Positions 23,127 through 32,247 of a DNA stretch of 38,282 nt are shown here, piece by piece. Under the pieces are notes generated by a model. The model saw only the letters and a program-made list of their open reading frames with translations, was not told the DNA's origin and searched no databases. The stretch is from an uncultured Acetatifactor sp. (GTDB taxonomy: Bacteria > Bacillota > Clostridia > Lachnospirales > Lachnospiraceae). The stretch is taken from contig CANPYG010000016.1 of assembly GCA_947588205.1 (NCBI GenBank), positions 1 through 38,282 of the forward strand, in the 5' to 3' direction. How positions within the stretch are numbered: position 1 is the stretch's first letter; each line of letters opens with the position of its first letter. The translations under genes and the position numbers were made by a program.

Positions 23127-23242
23127 CTGCTTCTCCCTTCCTTGCGGCTTTTCATTTTTATTTTGATACGTCCTTTTTATGACAGTCCTTTGACACCCGC
23201 CTTACGGTATTCTATGTACCTTTCCCCCTGTCTCCTATTATA

Positions 23243-23288
23243 CAAAAAAAACAAACCGATTTCCATATCGATTTGCTTTTTTTACAAA
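23243..23288. terminator. Bidirectional terminator upstream of galK, overlapping a possible promoter
   Basis: A 9-bp stem with one G·T pair (23252-23275; arms CAAACCGAT and ATCGATTTG) is flanked by A/T tracts on both sides (AAAAAAAA at 23243-23251, TTTTTTT at 23277-23283). On the minus strand it ends the zinc-ribbon gene transcript, 70 bp after its stop. The minus-strand TATAAT at 23237-23242 follows directly and may start galK transcription. Confidence 0.75.
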
Positions 23289-23356
23289 AATATTGTAACA
23301 GTTCCAGCCCACATATCTGCCGTGCAAGCCACGTCGCGGACCGGTCCGGCTTTAGC

Positions 23357-23893
23357 CTACCTCAAAAATCCCAGACTCCTGATTATGTACGGCTCCACCG
23401 CTTTCCCCTTGCAGATCTGGAAGAAGCAGATTATCTTTACCACAAACAACACCACCTCAACAACCCCATATGCGATGGGAATGATTATCGTCCAGAACAG
23501 TAGCGCCGCACAAATCCCAAGCAGGGCGTTTACGACCGTAAACTTCAAAGCCTGACGGACATGGAATGCCGCGTATTTGGAATGATTGCTGCTCAGAAGC
23601 GCTATAATGATGCCAATCACGCCCCACAGATAAACCAGCATGGCAATCACCTTGTTATCGGAAATGTCCCTTGGATCAAACTCCGCAGTATGGTCATAGG
23701 GATCTATCGGCGCATAGCCGTAATACGGGCCGCCGGGATTCGCGCCGAAGCCATTCTGGGGCTGGGGACCCGGCTGCGGTCCTGATTGCGGCCCCGGCTG
23801 GGGATTCGGATTCCCACCGAGATTCGCCCCACAGGAAGGGCAAAAAGTAGAGCTGTCATCAACAGTTGCGTTGCAGTTTGGACAAATTTTCAT
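23357..23893 (-). CDS. Zinc-ribbon membrane protein (DUF4870-like)
   Basis: 178 aa. An N-terminal zinc ribbon MKICPNCNATVDDSSTFCPSCG has two CxxC knuckles. It is followed by a Pro/Gln/Gly-rich linker made of QPGPQ repeats (about 30-50) and a short polar segment, then two to three membrane helices (about 82-100, 115-137 and 138-160) with HSKYAAFHVRQALKF between them, as in DUF4870 proteins. Function is unknown. SD GAAGGAGAG lies seven bases before the ATG, and the gene starts 35 bp after the GH13 stop, so the two are probably co-transcribed. Confidence 0.8.
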   Translation of the reverse strand: MKICPNCNATVDDSSTFCPSCGANLGGNPNPQPGPQSGPQPGPQPQNGFGANPGGPYYGYAPIDPYDHTAEFDPRDISDNKVIAMLVYLWGVIGIIIALLSSNHSKYAAFHVRQALKFTVVNALLGICAALLFWTIIIPIAYGVVEVVLFVVKIICFFQICKGKAVEPYIIRSLGFLR

Positions 23894-23928
23894 CGCTATC
23901 TCTCCTTCATCTTTCTTATATTTTTATA

Positions 23929-26052
23929 TTATAATACGTCCGGCTTTTCTCCCGCTTCCTTTCGGAATTTTAGGATTGTCCCTGAATGCTTCGGCAAGGT
24001 AATGGTAACCTTGCCTGCATGGACCGGATAATCAACTTCCTCCAGGGAATACCCTTCCTCCGAGGTTTGCAGCAGTCGTTTCATCCAGCCTTCTCTCTCC
24101 GTTCCGGTCTCCCAGACCTTCACGTCCCTGGTGGCCTCGCTGTCGTTATTGTTTATAAGGATCACACACTGGCCCTCTCTGTGAAACCGTCCGTATGCGA
24201 GGTAATTACGGTCAGAGTCCAGCTCCTTGATGGAACCCCTGCGCAGTTCATCGTTTTCCCTGCGCAGCCGGATGATATCTTTGTGAAAAGCAATCATCTC
24301 CTGATCTTCCCTGCCCCAGGGGTATGTCCTTCTGTTATCCGGATCCGTAAACCCGCACAGCCCGGCTTCGTCCCCATAATAAATAGTAGGCGCCCCTATC
24401 CAGGTCATCTGCATAACCACAGCCTCCCGGAACACTCCCTTATTAATTCCAGTATTCGCCGCCTCCGGCCCGAGGTTATTGGTCCGTCCCACCCTGCGGT
24501 TCGTCCTGGTGAGGAACCTGGAATGATCGTGATTGGAAAGCTGATTCATCGCAGTCATCCAGCTCGGCATGGACAGGCTGGCGCCGTGATACTTCATGAC
24601 GCTCCAGAAGCTGCCGGCATTCCCTAACAGATCGCCCCGGAAATCATCGCTGTGCTTCTCCATCCCTGTTAAGAACCAGGTCACGGGTTCCATAAACGCA
24701 TCGTAATTCATCACGGTATCCCATTCATCCCCCTGCAGCCATTCACCGGTGTTTCCATAATGCTCCGCCAGGATGATGGCGTCTGGATTGGCTTCCTTTA
24801 CCGCTTTACGGAACTTTTTCCAGAAAAGATGGTTAAACTGCCTGTCATGTCCGAGATCCGCCGCCACGTCCAATCTCCAGCCATCCGCATTATAAGGCGG
24901 GGAAACCCACTTCCTTGCCACCTGTAAAATGTATTCCTCAAGCTCCCTTGACCCTTCATAGTTCAGCTTCGGCAGGGTATCGTGCCCCCACCAGCCTTCA
25001 TAGGAAGAATTATAGGGCCAGGCGTCCTTTGAAAAATGAAAATATTCCCGGTAAGAGCTGTCCTGCGACACATACGCTCCCGGCCGGTACCCGGAAGCGT
25101 TCTCGTATATCCTCTCCCGGTCCATCCATTTATTAAAGGAGCCGCAATGATTGAATACCCCGTCCAGGATAACGCGCATCCCCCTTTTATGCGCCTCTTC
25201 AACCACTTTCATAAATAACAGGTTGCTGGCTTCCAGATTCTCCCTGTTTGTCACGCGATTGATATATTTTGAGGCGAACCTGTTCTCCTGCTGCCCGGGC
25301 TGCAGGAGCTGTCCTGCGTCATTTACGATCCTTCCAATGTGGGGGTCGATATAATCATAGTCCTGGATGTCATACTTATGATTGGAGGGGGACACAAACA
25401 AGGGATTAAAGTAGATCACTTCAACGCCCAAGTCCTCCAGATAGTCCATCTTATCCAGCACGCCCTGCAGATCTCCGCCATAAAAATTTCTGACGTCCGT
25501 GCCGGCCGGATACTGATACCAGTTCTCTACCTTTTTCACCTGCTCATGAATATAGGAATATTCCCCTGTCTCCACATCGTTGGAGGGATCGCCGTTGCAG
25601 AAACGATCCACAAAAATCTGATACATCACGGCGCCCTTCGCCCATTCCGGGGTTTTAAAGCCCGGAATAATCACAAAAGAATAATACTCATCCGCCTTCT
25701 GGATCAGGCCTCTGGTGTCATAATATCCCACAATCTTGCCGGTTTCCACCTGAAAATAATAGGAAAGCTTTTCATTCTCCATCTGCTGCTCATGTGTATA
25801 GTAATCAAACTGGGAGTCTGTCTCCACCTTATTCATCAAATATTTCTGTCCGTTATGGACAAAAAAAACACGGTCAACATTATTTCTTGCCGTGCGAAAA
25901 CGTATCGTTACCAGGTCATACGGTGCTGGTTCCGCCGGAGTCACATAATTTTCGGTTGTATCGCTGAATAATCCCCTTCGGTTAAACACGGGCCGCATCC
26001 CCGTAAGATACTGGGAATAGTATTCCGCCTGTTTCAATCTGTCAATTTCCAT
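23929..26052 (-). CDS. Glycoside hydrolase family 13 alpha-glucanase/alpha-glucosidase (neopullulanase-like)
   Basis: 707 aa from the ATG at 26052, with AAAGG about 11 bases upstream; the longer frame has no SD. A beta-rich N-terminal domain (about 1-130) resembles CBM34-type modules, then the GH13 barrel: VMYQIFVDRF (about 142-151), VILDGVFNHCG, nucleophile D395 in NADGWRLDVAADLG, acid/base E430 in ILAEHYG, transition-state Asp D509 in LSNHDHSRF. A C-terminal beta domain ends the protein. There is no signal peptide, so it should hydrolyse imported maltodextrin- or pullulan-type oligosaccharides inside the cell. It is separated from ftsH by a terminator. Confidence 0.92.
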   Translation of the reverse strand: MEIDRLKQAEYYSQYLTGMRPVFNRRGLFSDTTENYVTPAEPAPYDLVTIRFRTARNNVDRVFFVHNGQKYLMNKVETDSQFDYYTHEQQMENEKLSYYFQVETGKIVGYYDTRGLIQKADEYYSFVIIPGFKTPEWAKGAVMYQIFVDRFCNGDPSNDVETGEYSYIHEQVKKVENWYQYPAGTDVRNFYGGDLQGVLDKMDYLEDLGVEVIYFNPLFVSPSNHKYDIQDYDYIDPHIGRIVNDAGQLLQPGQQENRFASKYINRVTNRENLEASNLLFMKVVEEAHKRGMRVILDGVFNHCGSFNKWMDRERIYENASGYRPGAYVSQDSSYREYFHFSKDAWPYNSSYEGWWGHDTLPKLNYEGSRELEEYILQVARKWVSPPYNADGWRLDVAADLGHDRQFNHLFWKKFRKAVKEANPDAIILAEHYGNTGEWLQGDEWDTVMNYDAFMEPVTWFLTGMEKHSDDFRGDLLGNAGSFWSVMKYHGASLSMPSWMTAMNQLSNHDHSRFLTRTNRRVGRTNNLGPEAANTGINKGVFREAVVMQMTWIGAPTIYYGDEAGLCGFTDPDNRRTYPWGREDQEMIAFHKDIIRLRRENDELRRGSIKELDSDRNYLAYGRFHREGQCVILINNNDSEATRDVKVWETGTEREGWMKRLLQTSEEGYSLEEVDYPVHAGKVTITLPKHSGTILKFRKEAGEKPDVL

Positions 26053-26141
26053 ATAACCAGTACCTTTCTCTTTTCCAATATTGTACCCAAAACCAGGGAA
26101 GACTGCAAGTCCTTTGTACAAAATCGTTTACTTTTTCCACC

Positions 26142-26174
26142 AAAAAAAAGACAGCCCGCAGGCTGTCTTTTTTT
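26142..26174. terminator. Bidirectional rho-independent terminator after ftsH
   Basis: AAAAAAAAGACAGCC (26142-26156), CGCA loop and GGCTGTCTTTTTTT (26161-26174) form a near-15-bp stem. On the minus strand it lies about 150 bp after the ftsH stop. The remaining gap 26175-26323 has two copies of TTTGTACAAAAT on either side (26113-26124 and 26313-26324) and no clear promoter. Confidence 0.9.
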
Positions 26175-26323
26175 AGAGAAGGTATTTCTTTCTTATGGGG
26201 TATAGCAAAAAACTATATAATGTATTGGGGGGTTACGAGTATTATAATAGCATGGGTTAATCTTTTTGGCTATTCTCAGTTTCCACAAATTTCACAAATT
26301 TGCATCTTGATTTTTGTACAAAA

Positions 26324-28138
26324 TTACGCAAACAAACTTTCGAATTCCTCTCTTCCAATCTTTTCCTTCTGCAAAAGAAGCTCCGCGCACCCGTGAAGGA
26401 TATTCTCATGGTTCAGGATGATCTCCTTCGCCTTGGCGTAACAGTCGTCAATGATCATCTTGACCTCACGGTCTATCTCGCTGGCGACAGCTTCGCTGTG
26501 GGACTTGGCATGGGCAAGATCCCTCCCGATAAACACCTCGTCGTCATCGTCGTCGTAGCAGATGACGCCGATATTATCGCTCATCCCGTAACGCGCAACC
26601 ATCCGCCGGGCTTCCTTGGTCGCCTTCTTAATATCGCTGGACGCGCCCGTGGTAATATCCCCGAAGATAATCTCCTCAGCAATCCTTCCGCCCAGGGACA
26701 CCATGATATCCTGCAGCATCCTGCCCTTGGTAAGGAACATCTCGTCCTTCTCCGGCAGGGGCATGGTATATCCGGCAGCGCCTACTCCGGTAGGAATGAT
26801 GGACACCGAATAGACCGGCCCCACATCCGGCAGCACATGGAACAGGATGGCATGCCCCGCCTCATGATAGGCGGTGATGCGTTTCTCCTTATCCGAAATG
26901 ATCCGGCTTTTTTTCTCCGCGCCGATTCCGACCTTTACAAAGGATTTGTTGATATCCTCCGGTACAATATAGGGTCTGTCCTCCCTCGCGGCGGCAATGG
27001 CAGCCTCGTTCAGAAGATTCTCCAGATCGGCCCCGGTAAATCCTGCGGTAGTCTGCGCTACCTGCTTCAGGTCCACATCGTCGCGAAGGGGCTTATTCTT
27101 TGCATGAACCTTCAGAATCTCCTCTCTTCCACCCACATCAGGGGTTCCAACGGCCACCTTGCGGTCAAAACGTCCTGGACGAAGAATTGCGGGGTCAAGG
27201 ATATCCACCCTGTTCGTGGCAGCCATCACAATGATCCCCTCATTCACGCCAAAGCCGTCCATTTCCACCAACAACTGGTTCAGCGTCTGCTCCCTCTCGT
27301 CGTGTCCGCCGCCCATACCTGTGCCGCGGCGCCTTGCCACGGCATCGATCTCGTCGATGAAAATAATACAGGGGGCGTTTTTCTTCGCTTCCTCAAAAAG
27401 ATCCCTCACACGGGATGCGCCGACGCCGACGAACATCTCCACAAAATCAGAACCGGAAATACTGAAAAACGGAACCCCGGCTTCTCCCGCCACCGCTTTC
27501 GCAAGCAGGGTCTTACCGGTTCCGGGAGGCCCCTCCAGCAAAACTCCTTTGGGGATTCTGGCGCCGACCTTGGTAAATTTCCCCGGCTCCTTCAGGAAAT
27601 CCACGATTTCCTCCAGCTCCTCTTTTTCCTCCTTGAGCCCCGCCACGGACTGGAAATTCACTTTATTGTCCCCTATGGACAGCCTCGCACGGCTCTTTCC
27701 GAAGTTCATCATTCTTCCGTTTGCGCCGCCGTTGGCATTCTGCGCATTGAACATCATAAAGAGGAACACGCCTACAACCAGGACGATCAGCATGGGAAAC
27801 AGGGTGGTGAGCAGCCAGCTCTCCCGCTTCACATCATTTATAACCGGAGTGATCCCCAGGCCTCTTACCAGTTCTTCCGCCTTCTCAACATCCGTCACAT
27901 AGAGCGTCTTCTCTTCCCCGGAGGTCCTCCGGATAGAGAGAAAACCAGTGGGGGTTTCAGAATTGGGCGTGATCTCCACCGACCTGATCAGCCCTGACTG
28001 CGCATCTGTAATCAGCTGTTCCTGGCTATACTCATATTCTGTCCGCTGAAACAGTCCTAGCCCACCGACAATAAGCACGATCATCAGCAGGAAAAAAATC
28101 ATTGGGAAAAAACTACCGCCATTATTTTGTTTCAACAC
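26324..28138 (-). CDS. ftsH: ATP-dependent zinc metalloprotease FtsH
   Basis: 604 aa. Two membrane segments (about 11-30 and 108-130) flank an extracytoplasmic domain. The AAA+ module has Walker A GPPGTGKT (203-210), Walker [11 protein letters not shown] (257-266) and the second-region-of-homology segment with ILRPGRFDR. The protease site is HEAGH (425-429) with the third zinc ligand Asp in SSDIKKA. It degrades membrane and regulatory proteins. The start is GTG at 28138 or TTG at 28135; the GGAGG spacing is better for the TTG. It follows hpt by 27 bp, the classical tilS–hpt–ftsH unit. Confidence 0.98.
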   Translation of the reverse strand: MLKQNNGGSFFPMIFFLLMIVLIVGGLGLFQRTEYEYSQEQLITDAQSGLIRSVEITPNSETPTGFLSIRRTSGEEKTLYVTDVEKAEELVRGLGITPVINDVKRESWLLTTLFPMLIVLVVGVFLFMMFNAQNANGGANGRMMNFGKSRARLSIGDNKVNFQSVAGLKEEKEELEEIVDFLKEPGKFTKVGARIPKGVLLEGPPGTGKTLLAKAVAGEAGVPFFSISGSDFVEMFVGVGASRVRDLFEEAKKNAPCIIFIDEIDAVARRRGTGMGGGHDEREQTLNQLLVEMDGFGVNEGIIVMAATNRVDILDPAILRPGRFDRKVAVGTPDVGGREEILKVHAKNKPLRDDVDLKQVAQTTAGFTGADLENLLNEAAIAAAREDRPYIVPEDINKSFVKVGIGAEKKSRIISDKEKRITAYHEAGHAILFHVLPDVGPVYSVSIIPTGVGAAGYTMPLPEKDEMFLTKGRMLQDIMVSLGGRIAEEIIFGDITTGASSDIKKATKEARRMVARYGMSDNIGVICYDDDDDEVFIGRDLAHAKSHSEAVASEIDREVKMIIDDCYAKAKEIILNHENILHGCAELLLQKEKIGREEFESLFA

Positions 28139-28165
28139 TCAGCCTCCATTGTCTAAATCAAACTA

Positions 28166-28690
28166 TCAGTCAAATTCAACGACACCGATATATGGCAGAT
28201 TACGGTATCTCTGGTCATAATCCAGGCCATAACCCACCACGAATGCATCCGGGATCTCAAATCCGGTATAATCCACATTCACTTCCACTACACGTCTTTC
28301 CGGCTTATCTAACAGCGTACACAGACGGAGCGACTTAGGCCCCCTGTCCCTGAGCATCTCCAAAAGATAGCTTAAGGTTCTTCCGGAATCCACGATATCC
28401 TCGACCACCAGCACATCCTTGTCCTTGATGGATTCATCCAGATCCTTCACAATCTTCACTACGCCGCTGGACTTGGTATCCTTTCCATAGCTGGACACGG
28501 ACATAAAATCCAATGATACGGGAACGGTGATCCTCTTTGCCAATTCGCACATAAAGAAGCTTCCGCCCTTCAGCACACATACAAGATGCACCTGCCTGCC
28601 CTCGTAATCCCTGCTGATCTGATCGCCGATCGCCTGAATCCTTGCATCAACCTCTTCTTCCGATAAAAGAACTCTTACATGCTCTGACAT
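28166..28690 (-). CDS. hpt: Hypoxanthine phosphoribosyltransferase
   Basis: 174 aa. The PRPP-binding motif VLVVEDIVDSGRTL is at about 93-106, and VCVLKGGSFFMCELAKRI is near the N terminus. It salvages hypoxanthine (and guanine) to the nucleotide. The start at 28690, with GGAGGAGAG upstream, overlaps the tilS end by 16 bp, indicating translational coupling. Confidence 0.97.
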   Translation of the reverse strand: MSEHVRVLLSEEEVDARIQAIGDQISRDYEGRQVHLVCVLKGGSFFMCELAKRITVPVSLDFMSVSSYGKDTKSSGVVKIVKDLDESIKDKDVLVVEDIVDSGRTLSYLLEMLRDRGPKSLRLCTLLDKPERRVVEVNVDYTGFEIPDAFVVGYGLDYDQRYRNLPYIGVVEFD

Positions 28691-30288
28691 CTTCTCTCCT
28701 CCATTTCAATGAAGTTTTCTCCTTCGCGCCTCAATAACCGTACCTGCAAAACAAGTCTCGTATTTCCACTGACCTTATAAAATTCACTGATGCGATATCC
28801 GATCACCCAGAGGATGTGCCTGTCTTCCGCCAGCAAAGCAATCGTATTCCGTTCCTCCCCGGGTATTTTTTCATTCACCATAAACCGTTTGAGGGATTGA
28901 TGGATCTGATTCTGTTCTCCGTCCCGCAATGTCAGGAAATCTCCTTCCTCACGCATTCGAACAGTCAAAATCTTATTTATTTTATCATAATTAAACCATT
29001 TCGTATACTTTTTTTTCGGAATATTTTCATTTTTTTTCCTTTCAAACAAGGAAAATCCAAGCGCTTGTCCTTCTCCGAGGGGAATTATCGTCTCCCCGCC
29101 AGCCAGGGCGTCGGGGTTCACATGAATACATAACCTGTCCTCCCGCTCCCCACGGTCTTCACACCGCTTTTCTTCCGGCCTCTTTTCCGTCTTCTCTCTT
29201 GACCCTTCTTCAGGTCTCTCTTCCACCGTTACATCCCGCGCGCCTTCTGCGCGCTCCAGGATCACCGTATCATACTGTCTCCTTGCCAGAATCCGGTAAG
29301 GGAGATTCACGCGCCTATTCCCTTCTCCTGAAAATAAGCCCATCACAGACTCTATATGAATACGGGATATATCCTTTCCCTGCGGACTTAGCTGCTTCAG
29401 CAGATCCATAATAAGCCTTCTGCCAATAACCGGGGAAAGCTTCATGAAGGGCGCCCGGTCCAGCACGAAGCGAAATCCTTCTCCCTGTTCCTGTTCCGTC
29501 TGCGCCTTCCCGCCGTCCGGGACCTGTCTCCATTCCCCGCTGACCACCTGTCCGTAAGCCAGCTTCGTCTGCCCTTCCAGATATTCCTGCAGCTCCTGCA
29601 ACTCCTGCGCGGTCTGATTCATATGAAGCACACATCCCTCTGCAATCTGCTCCTGCGCATAAGACAGGATATGGTGGCGGATACGGTTCCGGGCGTAATC
29701 ATCCCCTGCGTTGGTGCTATCCTGGCAAAAGGAGATTCCCTTTTCGTTCAGATACTGCTCTATCTCCCTGCGCTCCAGGCACAGCAGAGGACGGATGATC
29801 TGCCCCCTCACCGGACGGATCCCACACAATCCGGACAGCCCGCTGCCGCGGAATAAATGAAACAGCATGGTCTCCGCCTGATCGTTTCCGTTATGGGCAA
29901 CTGCGATCTTTTGCGCCCCAACCTGGACAGCCGCCTGTTCAAATGCCTCATAACGGAGAATCCTTCCCATCTCCTCCTCGGAGCATTTATACTTCCCCGC
30001 TTCCCTTTTCACATCCCGCATAACCAACGTAAAAGGAAGCCCCAGCTCCCCACACAGCTGCCGGACATATGCCGCATCCTTATCCGCATCCTCCCTTATC
30101 CCATGATTGACATGCACCACATGGATTGACGCGTTATTCTCTGCCGCCCATTTGGATAATACAAATAAGAGGCAAACAGAGTCTGCCCCTCCTGAGACAC
30201 CCGCTACGACGCCCTCTCCCGGCGTCAACATTCTGTGCTTCCCTATGAACCTAAAAACCTTCTGCTCAATTCTTTTTGTATCTTCCAT
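28675..30288 (-). CDS. tilS: tRNA(Ile)-lysidine synthetase TilS with an acidic/basic insertion
   Basis: 537 aa from the ATG at 30288 (N terminus MEDTKRIEQKVFRFIGKHRM); the open frame extends upstream through repeats but without homology. The PP-loop VSGGADSVCLL (31-41), HVNHGIREDADKD and CQDSTNAGDDYARNRIRHHIL are typical. It changes the wobble cytidine of tRNA-Ile(CAU) to lysidine. Firmicute homologues are usually around 460-480 aa; here a Glu/Arg/Lys-rich low-complexity insert (about 348-386) separates the N-terminal and C-terminal domains. The SD is weak (GTGAAA). Order spoIIE–tilS–hpt–ftsH is the conserved one. Confidence 0.95.
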   Translation of the reverse strand: MEDTKRIEQKVFRFIGKHRMLTPGEGVVAGVSGGADSVCLLFVLSKWAAENNASIHVVHVNHGIREDADKDAAYVRQLCGELGLPFTLVMRDVKREAGKYKCSEEEMGRILRYEAFEQAAVQVGAQKIAVAHNGNDQAETMLFHLFRGSGLSGLCGIRPVRGQIIRPLLCLERREIEQYLNEKGISFCQDSTNAGDDYARNRIRHHILSYAQEQIAEGCVLHMNQTAQELQELQEYLEGQTKLAYGQVVSGEWRQVPDGGKAQTEQEQGEGFRFVLDRAPFMKLSPVIGRRLIMDLLKQLSPQGKDISRIHIESVMGLFSGEGNRRVNLPYRILARRQYDTVILERAEGARDVTVEERPEEGSREKTEKRPEEKRCEDRGEREDRLCIHVNPDALAGGETIIPLGEGQALGFSLFERKKNENIPKKKYTKWFNYDKINKILTVRMREEGDFLTLRDGEQNQIHQSLKRFMVNEKIPGEERNTIALLAEDRHILWVIGYRISEFYKVSGNTRLVLQVRLLRREGENFIEMEERRCQSM

Positions 30289-30362
30289 ATTTTCACTATA
30301 GTCAATTTCCCCGCAAAAATCAAGAACGGAATCCTCTTTTTCCCGTAGAAGTTTAAATATCG

Positions 30363-30427
30363 GTAACAGTTCAGCCGCTCCGTTCACTTCCGGGAACGGA
30401 CGAGCCCCCGGGAACGGGCGAGCCTCC
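30363..30427. repeat. Solo GTAACAGTTCAGCC motif plus two 18-bp repeats between spoIIE and tilS
   Basis: GTAACAGTTCAGCC (30363-30376) matches the end of the element at 9961. Next to it are GGGAACGGACGAGCCCCC (30392-30409) and GGGAACGGGCGAGCCTCC (30410-30427), two 18-bp units differing at two positions, adjoining the spoIIE stop codon. Confidence 0.6.
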
Positions 30428-30428
30428 G

Positions 30429-31610
30429 TTAATGGCCGCTCTCCCACATCCCCAGCACGATAACCGTCATATCGTCCAGAATCCTGCCCTGGCTGCAGTG
30501 CAGCACAAACTGCAGGATGCGTTCCGCCATTTCCTTCGGATTGCGCTCCTTCATTTCGCCGATCATGCGCTTCATGGCTTCCTCATAACGGTTCCTTTCC
30601 AGGGCGTCCAGCACTCCGTCCGTCATCATAATGATATAATCCCCATCCATCAGATCGCAGGCGACCATCTCTGATTCCGGGGATTGCAGGACGCCCAGCG
30701 GAAGACTGTGCGTATCAATCTGCTCCACCAGATATTCTCTCTTGATAAATGAAGCGGCGGCTCCCGCCTTATAAAATACACAGGTTCCCTCGTACAAATC
30801 CAGATCGCAGATATCCAGCGTGGACAGATTCTTGTCCTGCCCCCGCGTAAGGACTGCATTATTAATCAGGTTCATCGCATTTTCCATGGCAAAATCCGCT
30901 TCAATCAGCTTCTCCATAAGATCCAGAATCCTTCCACTGTCCTCGCTCGCCTTTTCCCCCGAACCGGTCCCGTCCGCAAGAAGCATTGTCACCCTTCCGC
31001 ATTCCGATTCCAGGAAAGCATAATTATCCCCGGAGCAGGCTTCATTCTCCCGGACCGCGCGGGCCGCCCCGGTCATCACCACATAGGACGGCTCTTCCAC
31101 CAGCATAAAGCTTTTGGGGCTCTCGTCCACCTGATAAGGACTGTTTAAGGACATGGAAAGCCTGCGGTTCAGCGCAACGGACAGCAGATCCGCCACCTCG
31201 CCGGCTTTCCTGCTGCCGCGCTTGACGCTGTTCATGGAAAGACACATTCCCGTGCGCTTTCCCGGCCTTTCTATGTAAAACAGATCTTTTACGGCAATCC
31301 CTTCCTGCTTCAGGGTATGCAGGATGATTTTTCTGCGCCTTTCCTCCACCGGTCTGTAGCGGTAAACCTCCGAAGCTACCTTTGTCATGATCTGTGCCAT
31401 TTCAACCAGATGATCGCATAATACCTGCCTGTTCTCCCATTGATTTCTTGCCATCAGCATTTTCTCCCGGTCATCCGACTGATATTCAAAATCTCCTTCC
31501 AGGTTCTTCGCCAGCTCCCGGAAGGAATCCGCATAACCCATCAATCTGCTTTTCCCAAAGTCTGATATTTCAAGGAGATTTTCTGCCGGCTTGTCCATTC
31601 TTGTCTTCAT
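30429..31610 (-). CDS. spoIIE: SpoIIE-type PP2C phosphatase without the membrane domain
   Basis: 393 aa; canonical SpoIIE has about 800 aa with ten N-terminal membrane helices. This protein begins at the cytosolic linker (GYADSFRELAKNLEGDFEY, similar to the region before the phosphatase domain) and runs through a complete PP2C domain: D195 in SGDNYAF, LLADGTGSGE (211-218), LPLGVL and MMTDGVLDAL (329-337), the metal-binding aspartates. SpoIIE dephosphorylates SpoIIAA to activate sigma-F in the forespore. Location between divIC and tilS and the Spo0A-type promoter identify it as the spoIIE locus. AGGAGAGAGGAAG precedes the ATG, so this start is well supported. Confidence 0.88.
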   Translation of the reverse strand: MKTRMDKPAENLLEISDFGKSRLMGYADSFRELAKNLEGDFEYQSDDREKMLMARNQWENRQVLCDHLVEMAQIMTKVASEVYRYRPVEERRRKIILHTLKQEGIAVKDLFYIERPGKRTGMCLSMNSVKRGSRKAGEVADLLSVALNRRLSMSLNSPYQVDESPKSFMLVEEPSYVVMTGAARAVRENEACSGDNYAFLESECGRVTMLLADGTGSGEKASEDSGRILDLMEKLIEADFAMENAMNLINNAVLTRGQDKNLSTLDICDLDLYEGTCVFYKAGAAASFIKREYLVEQIDTHSLPLGVLQSPESEMVACDLMDGDYIIMMTDGVLDALERNRYEEAMKRMIGEMKERNPKEMAERILQFVLHCSQGRILDDMTVIVLGMWESGH

Positions 31611-31696
31611 ATTCTTCCTCTCTCCTGACTCTTTTTCCCACGATTACAGCTGCAGCCAACCTATGCGGCAGGCGCTTCATGCCGTGGAATATCCAC

Positions 31697-31762
31697 AGTA
31701 TACCCTTGCAGGCCAAAACTTTTTGTCAAAAAGAGGAACGGTTTTCTTTTTTTTATGCGACA
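31697..31762 (-). promoter_or_regulatory. Spo0A-type sigma-A promoter of spoIIE (21-bp spacer) with 0A-like boxes
   Basis: On the minus strand: -35 TTGACA (31724-31729), -10 TATACT (31697-31702), spacer 21 bp. In B. subtilis spoIIE and spoIIG use the same unusual 21-22 bp spacing under Spo0A control. A TGTCGCA (31756-31762) matches the 0A box TGTCGAA at 6 of 7 positions, 27 bp upstream of the -35, and TGTCAAA overlaps the -35 region on the other strand. Confidence 0.7.
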
Positions 31763-31791
31763 AAAAAAGCAGGCGTGCCTTAGCACCCTGC
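31762..31791 (-). terminator. Rho-independent terminator after divIC
   Basis: On the minus strand, GCAGGGTGC (31783-31791), TAAG loop, GCACGCCTGC (31769-31778), then seven T. It ends the yabP–yabQ–divIC transcript 62 bp after the divIC stop, so spoIIE is separately transcribed. Confidence 0.85.
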
Positions 31792-31852
31792 TCTCTGACC
31801 TTTTTATCCTTTCCGTTCCAAGCTCCCCGCGGATTCCTGAATCCAAAAATTC

Positions 31853-32155
31853 TTACTCCTGCTGGAAAAGAATCTCGTCCTCATATACAAGCCCAAGCTT
31901 TTCCTTTGCGATCTCCTCCGCAAACTTTTTGGTCTGTGTATACTTCCGGTATTCTTCGATCTCCTCCGCACGCTTCTTCTCATCCTCGATCTGCCGGTCC
32001 AGCTCCTGCTCTTCCACGGCATATTCTGCGAGCTTCCCCCTCAGATCCGCACTTTTCACGGAAACCGCTACCAGGATCAGAACCACCACCAGCGTCACGA
32101 GGAACATACTGAATCTGTTTTGATGATTTTTACGATATGCAGCCCTTCTCGCCAT
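31853..32155 (-). CDS. divIC: Septum formation initiator DivIC/FtsB family
   Basis: 100 aa from the ATG at 32155 (MARRAAYRKNHQNRFS), with AAAGGAG seven bases upstream; the longer frame lacks an SD. One membrane helix (about 17-38, FLVTLVVVLILVAVSV) is followed by a coiled coil (about 44-75, EQELDRQIEDEKKRAEEIEEYR) and the KFAEEIAKEKLGLVYEDEILF end typical of the family. It acts in the divisome with FtsL and DivIB. It follows yabQ by 92 bp. Confidence 0.93.
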   Translation of the reverse strand: MARRAAYRKNHQNRFSMFLVTLVVVLILVAVSVKSADLRGKLAEYAVEEQELDRQIEDEKKRAEEIEEYRKYTQTKKFAEEIAKEKLGLVYEDEILFQQE

Positions 32156-32247
32156 GACAGCTCCTTTCCCCGCGCGTTTTCTCTCTTTATCGGGCATCGG
32201 CGGACCAGGAATCCGCTCCTTGCCGCATCTGCCCTTGTCCGCTGAAA

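Noticed and set aside
23255-23280. CcpA cre-like site before galK (TGGAAATCGGTTTG)
   Set aside because: It fits the cre consensus only with one extra base before the central CG and lies inside a terminator stem, so carbon control cannot be claimed.
26300-27997. 565-codon plus-strand open frame opposite ftsH
   Set aside because: It is fully antisense to the well-conserved ftsH coding sequence, has no SD and no recognisable domain; it is a reading-frame shadow of a GC-balanced gene.
30289-30447. N-terminal extension of tilS through the 18-bp repeats
   Set aside because: Residues such as PFPGARPFPE translate the repeats; the family N terminus begins at 30288.
30429-31610. Treating spoIIE as a broken pseudogene
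   Set aside because: The frame is intact, has a strong SD, its own Spo0A-type promoter, and all PP2C metal residues; only the membrane domain is absent.
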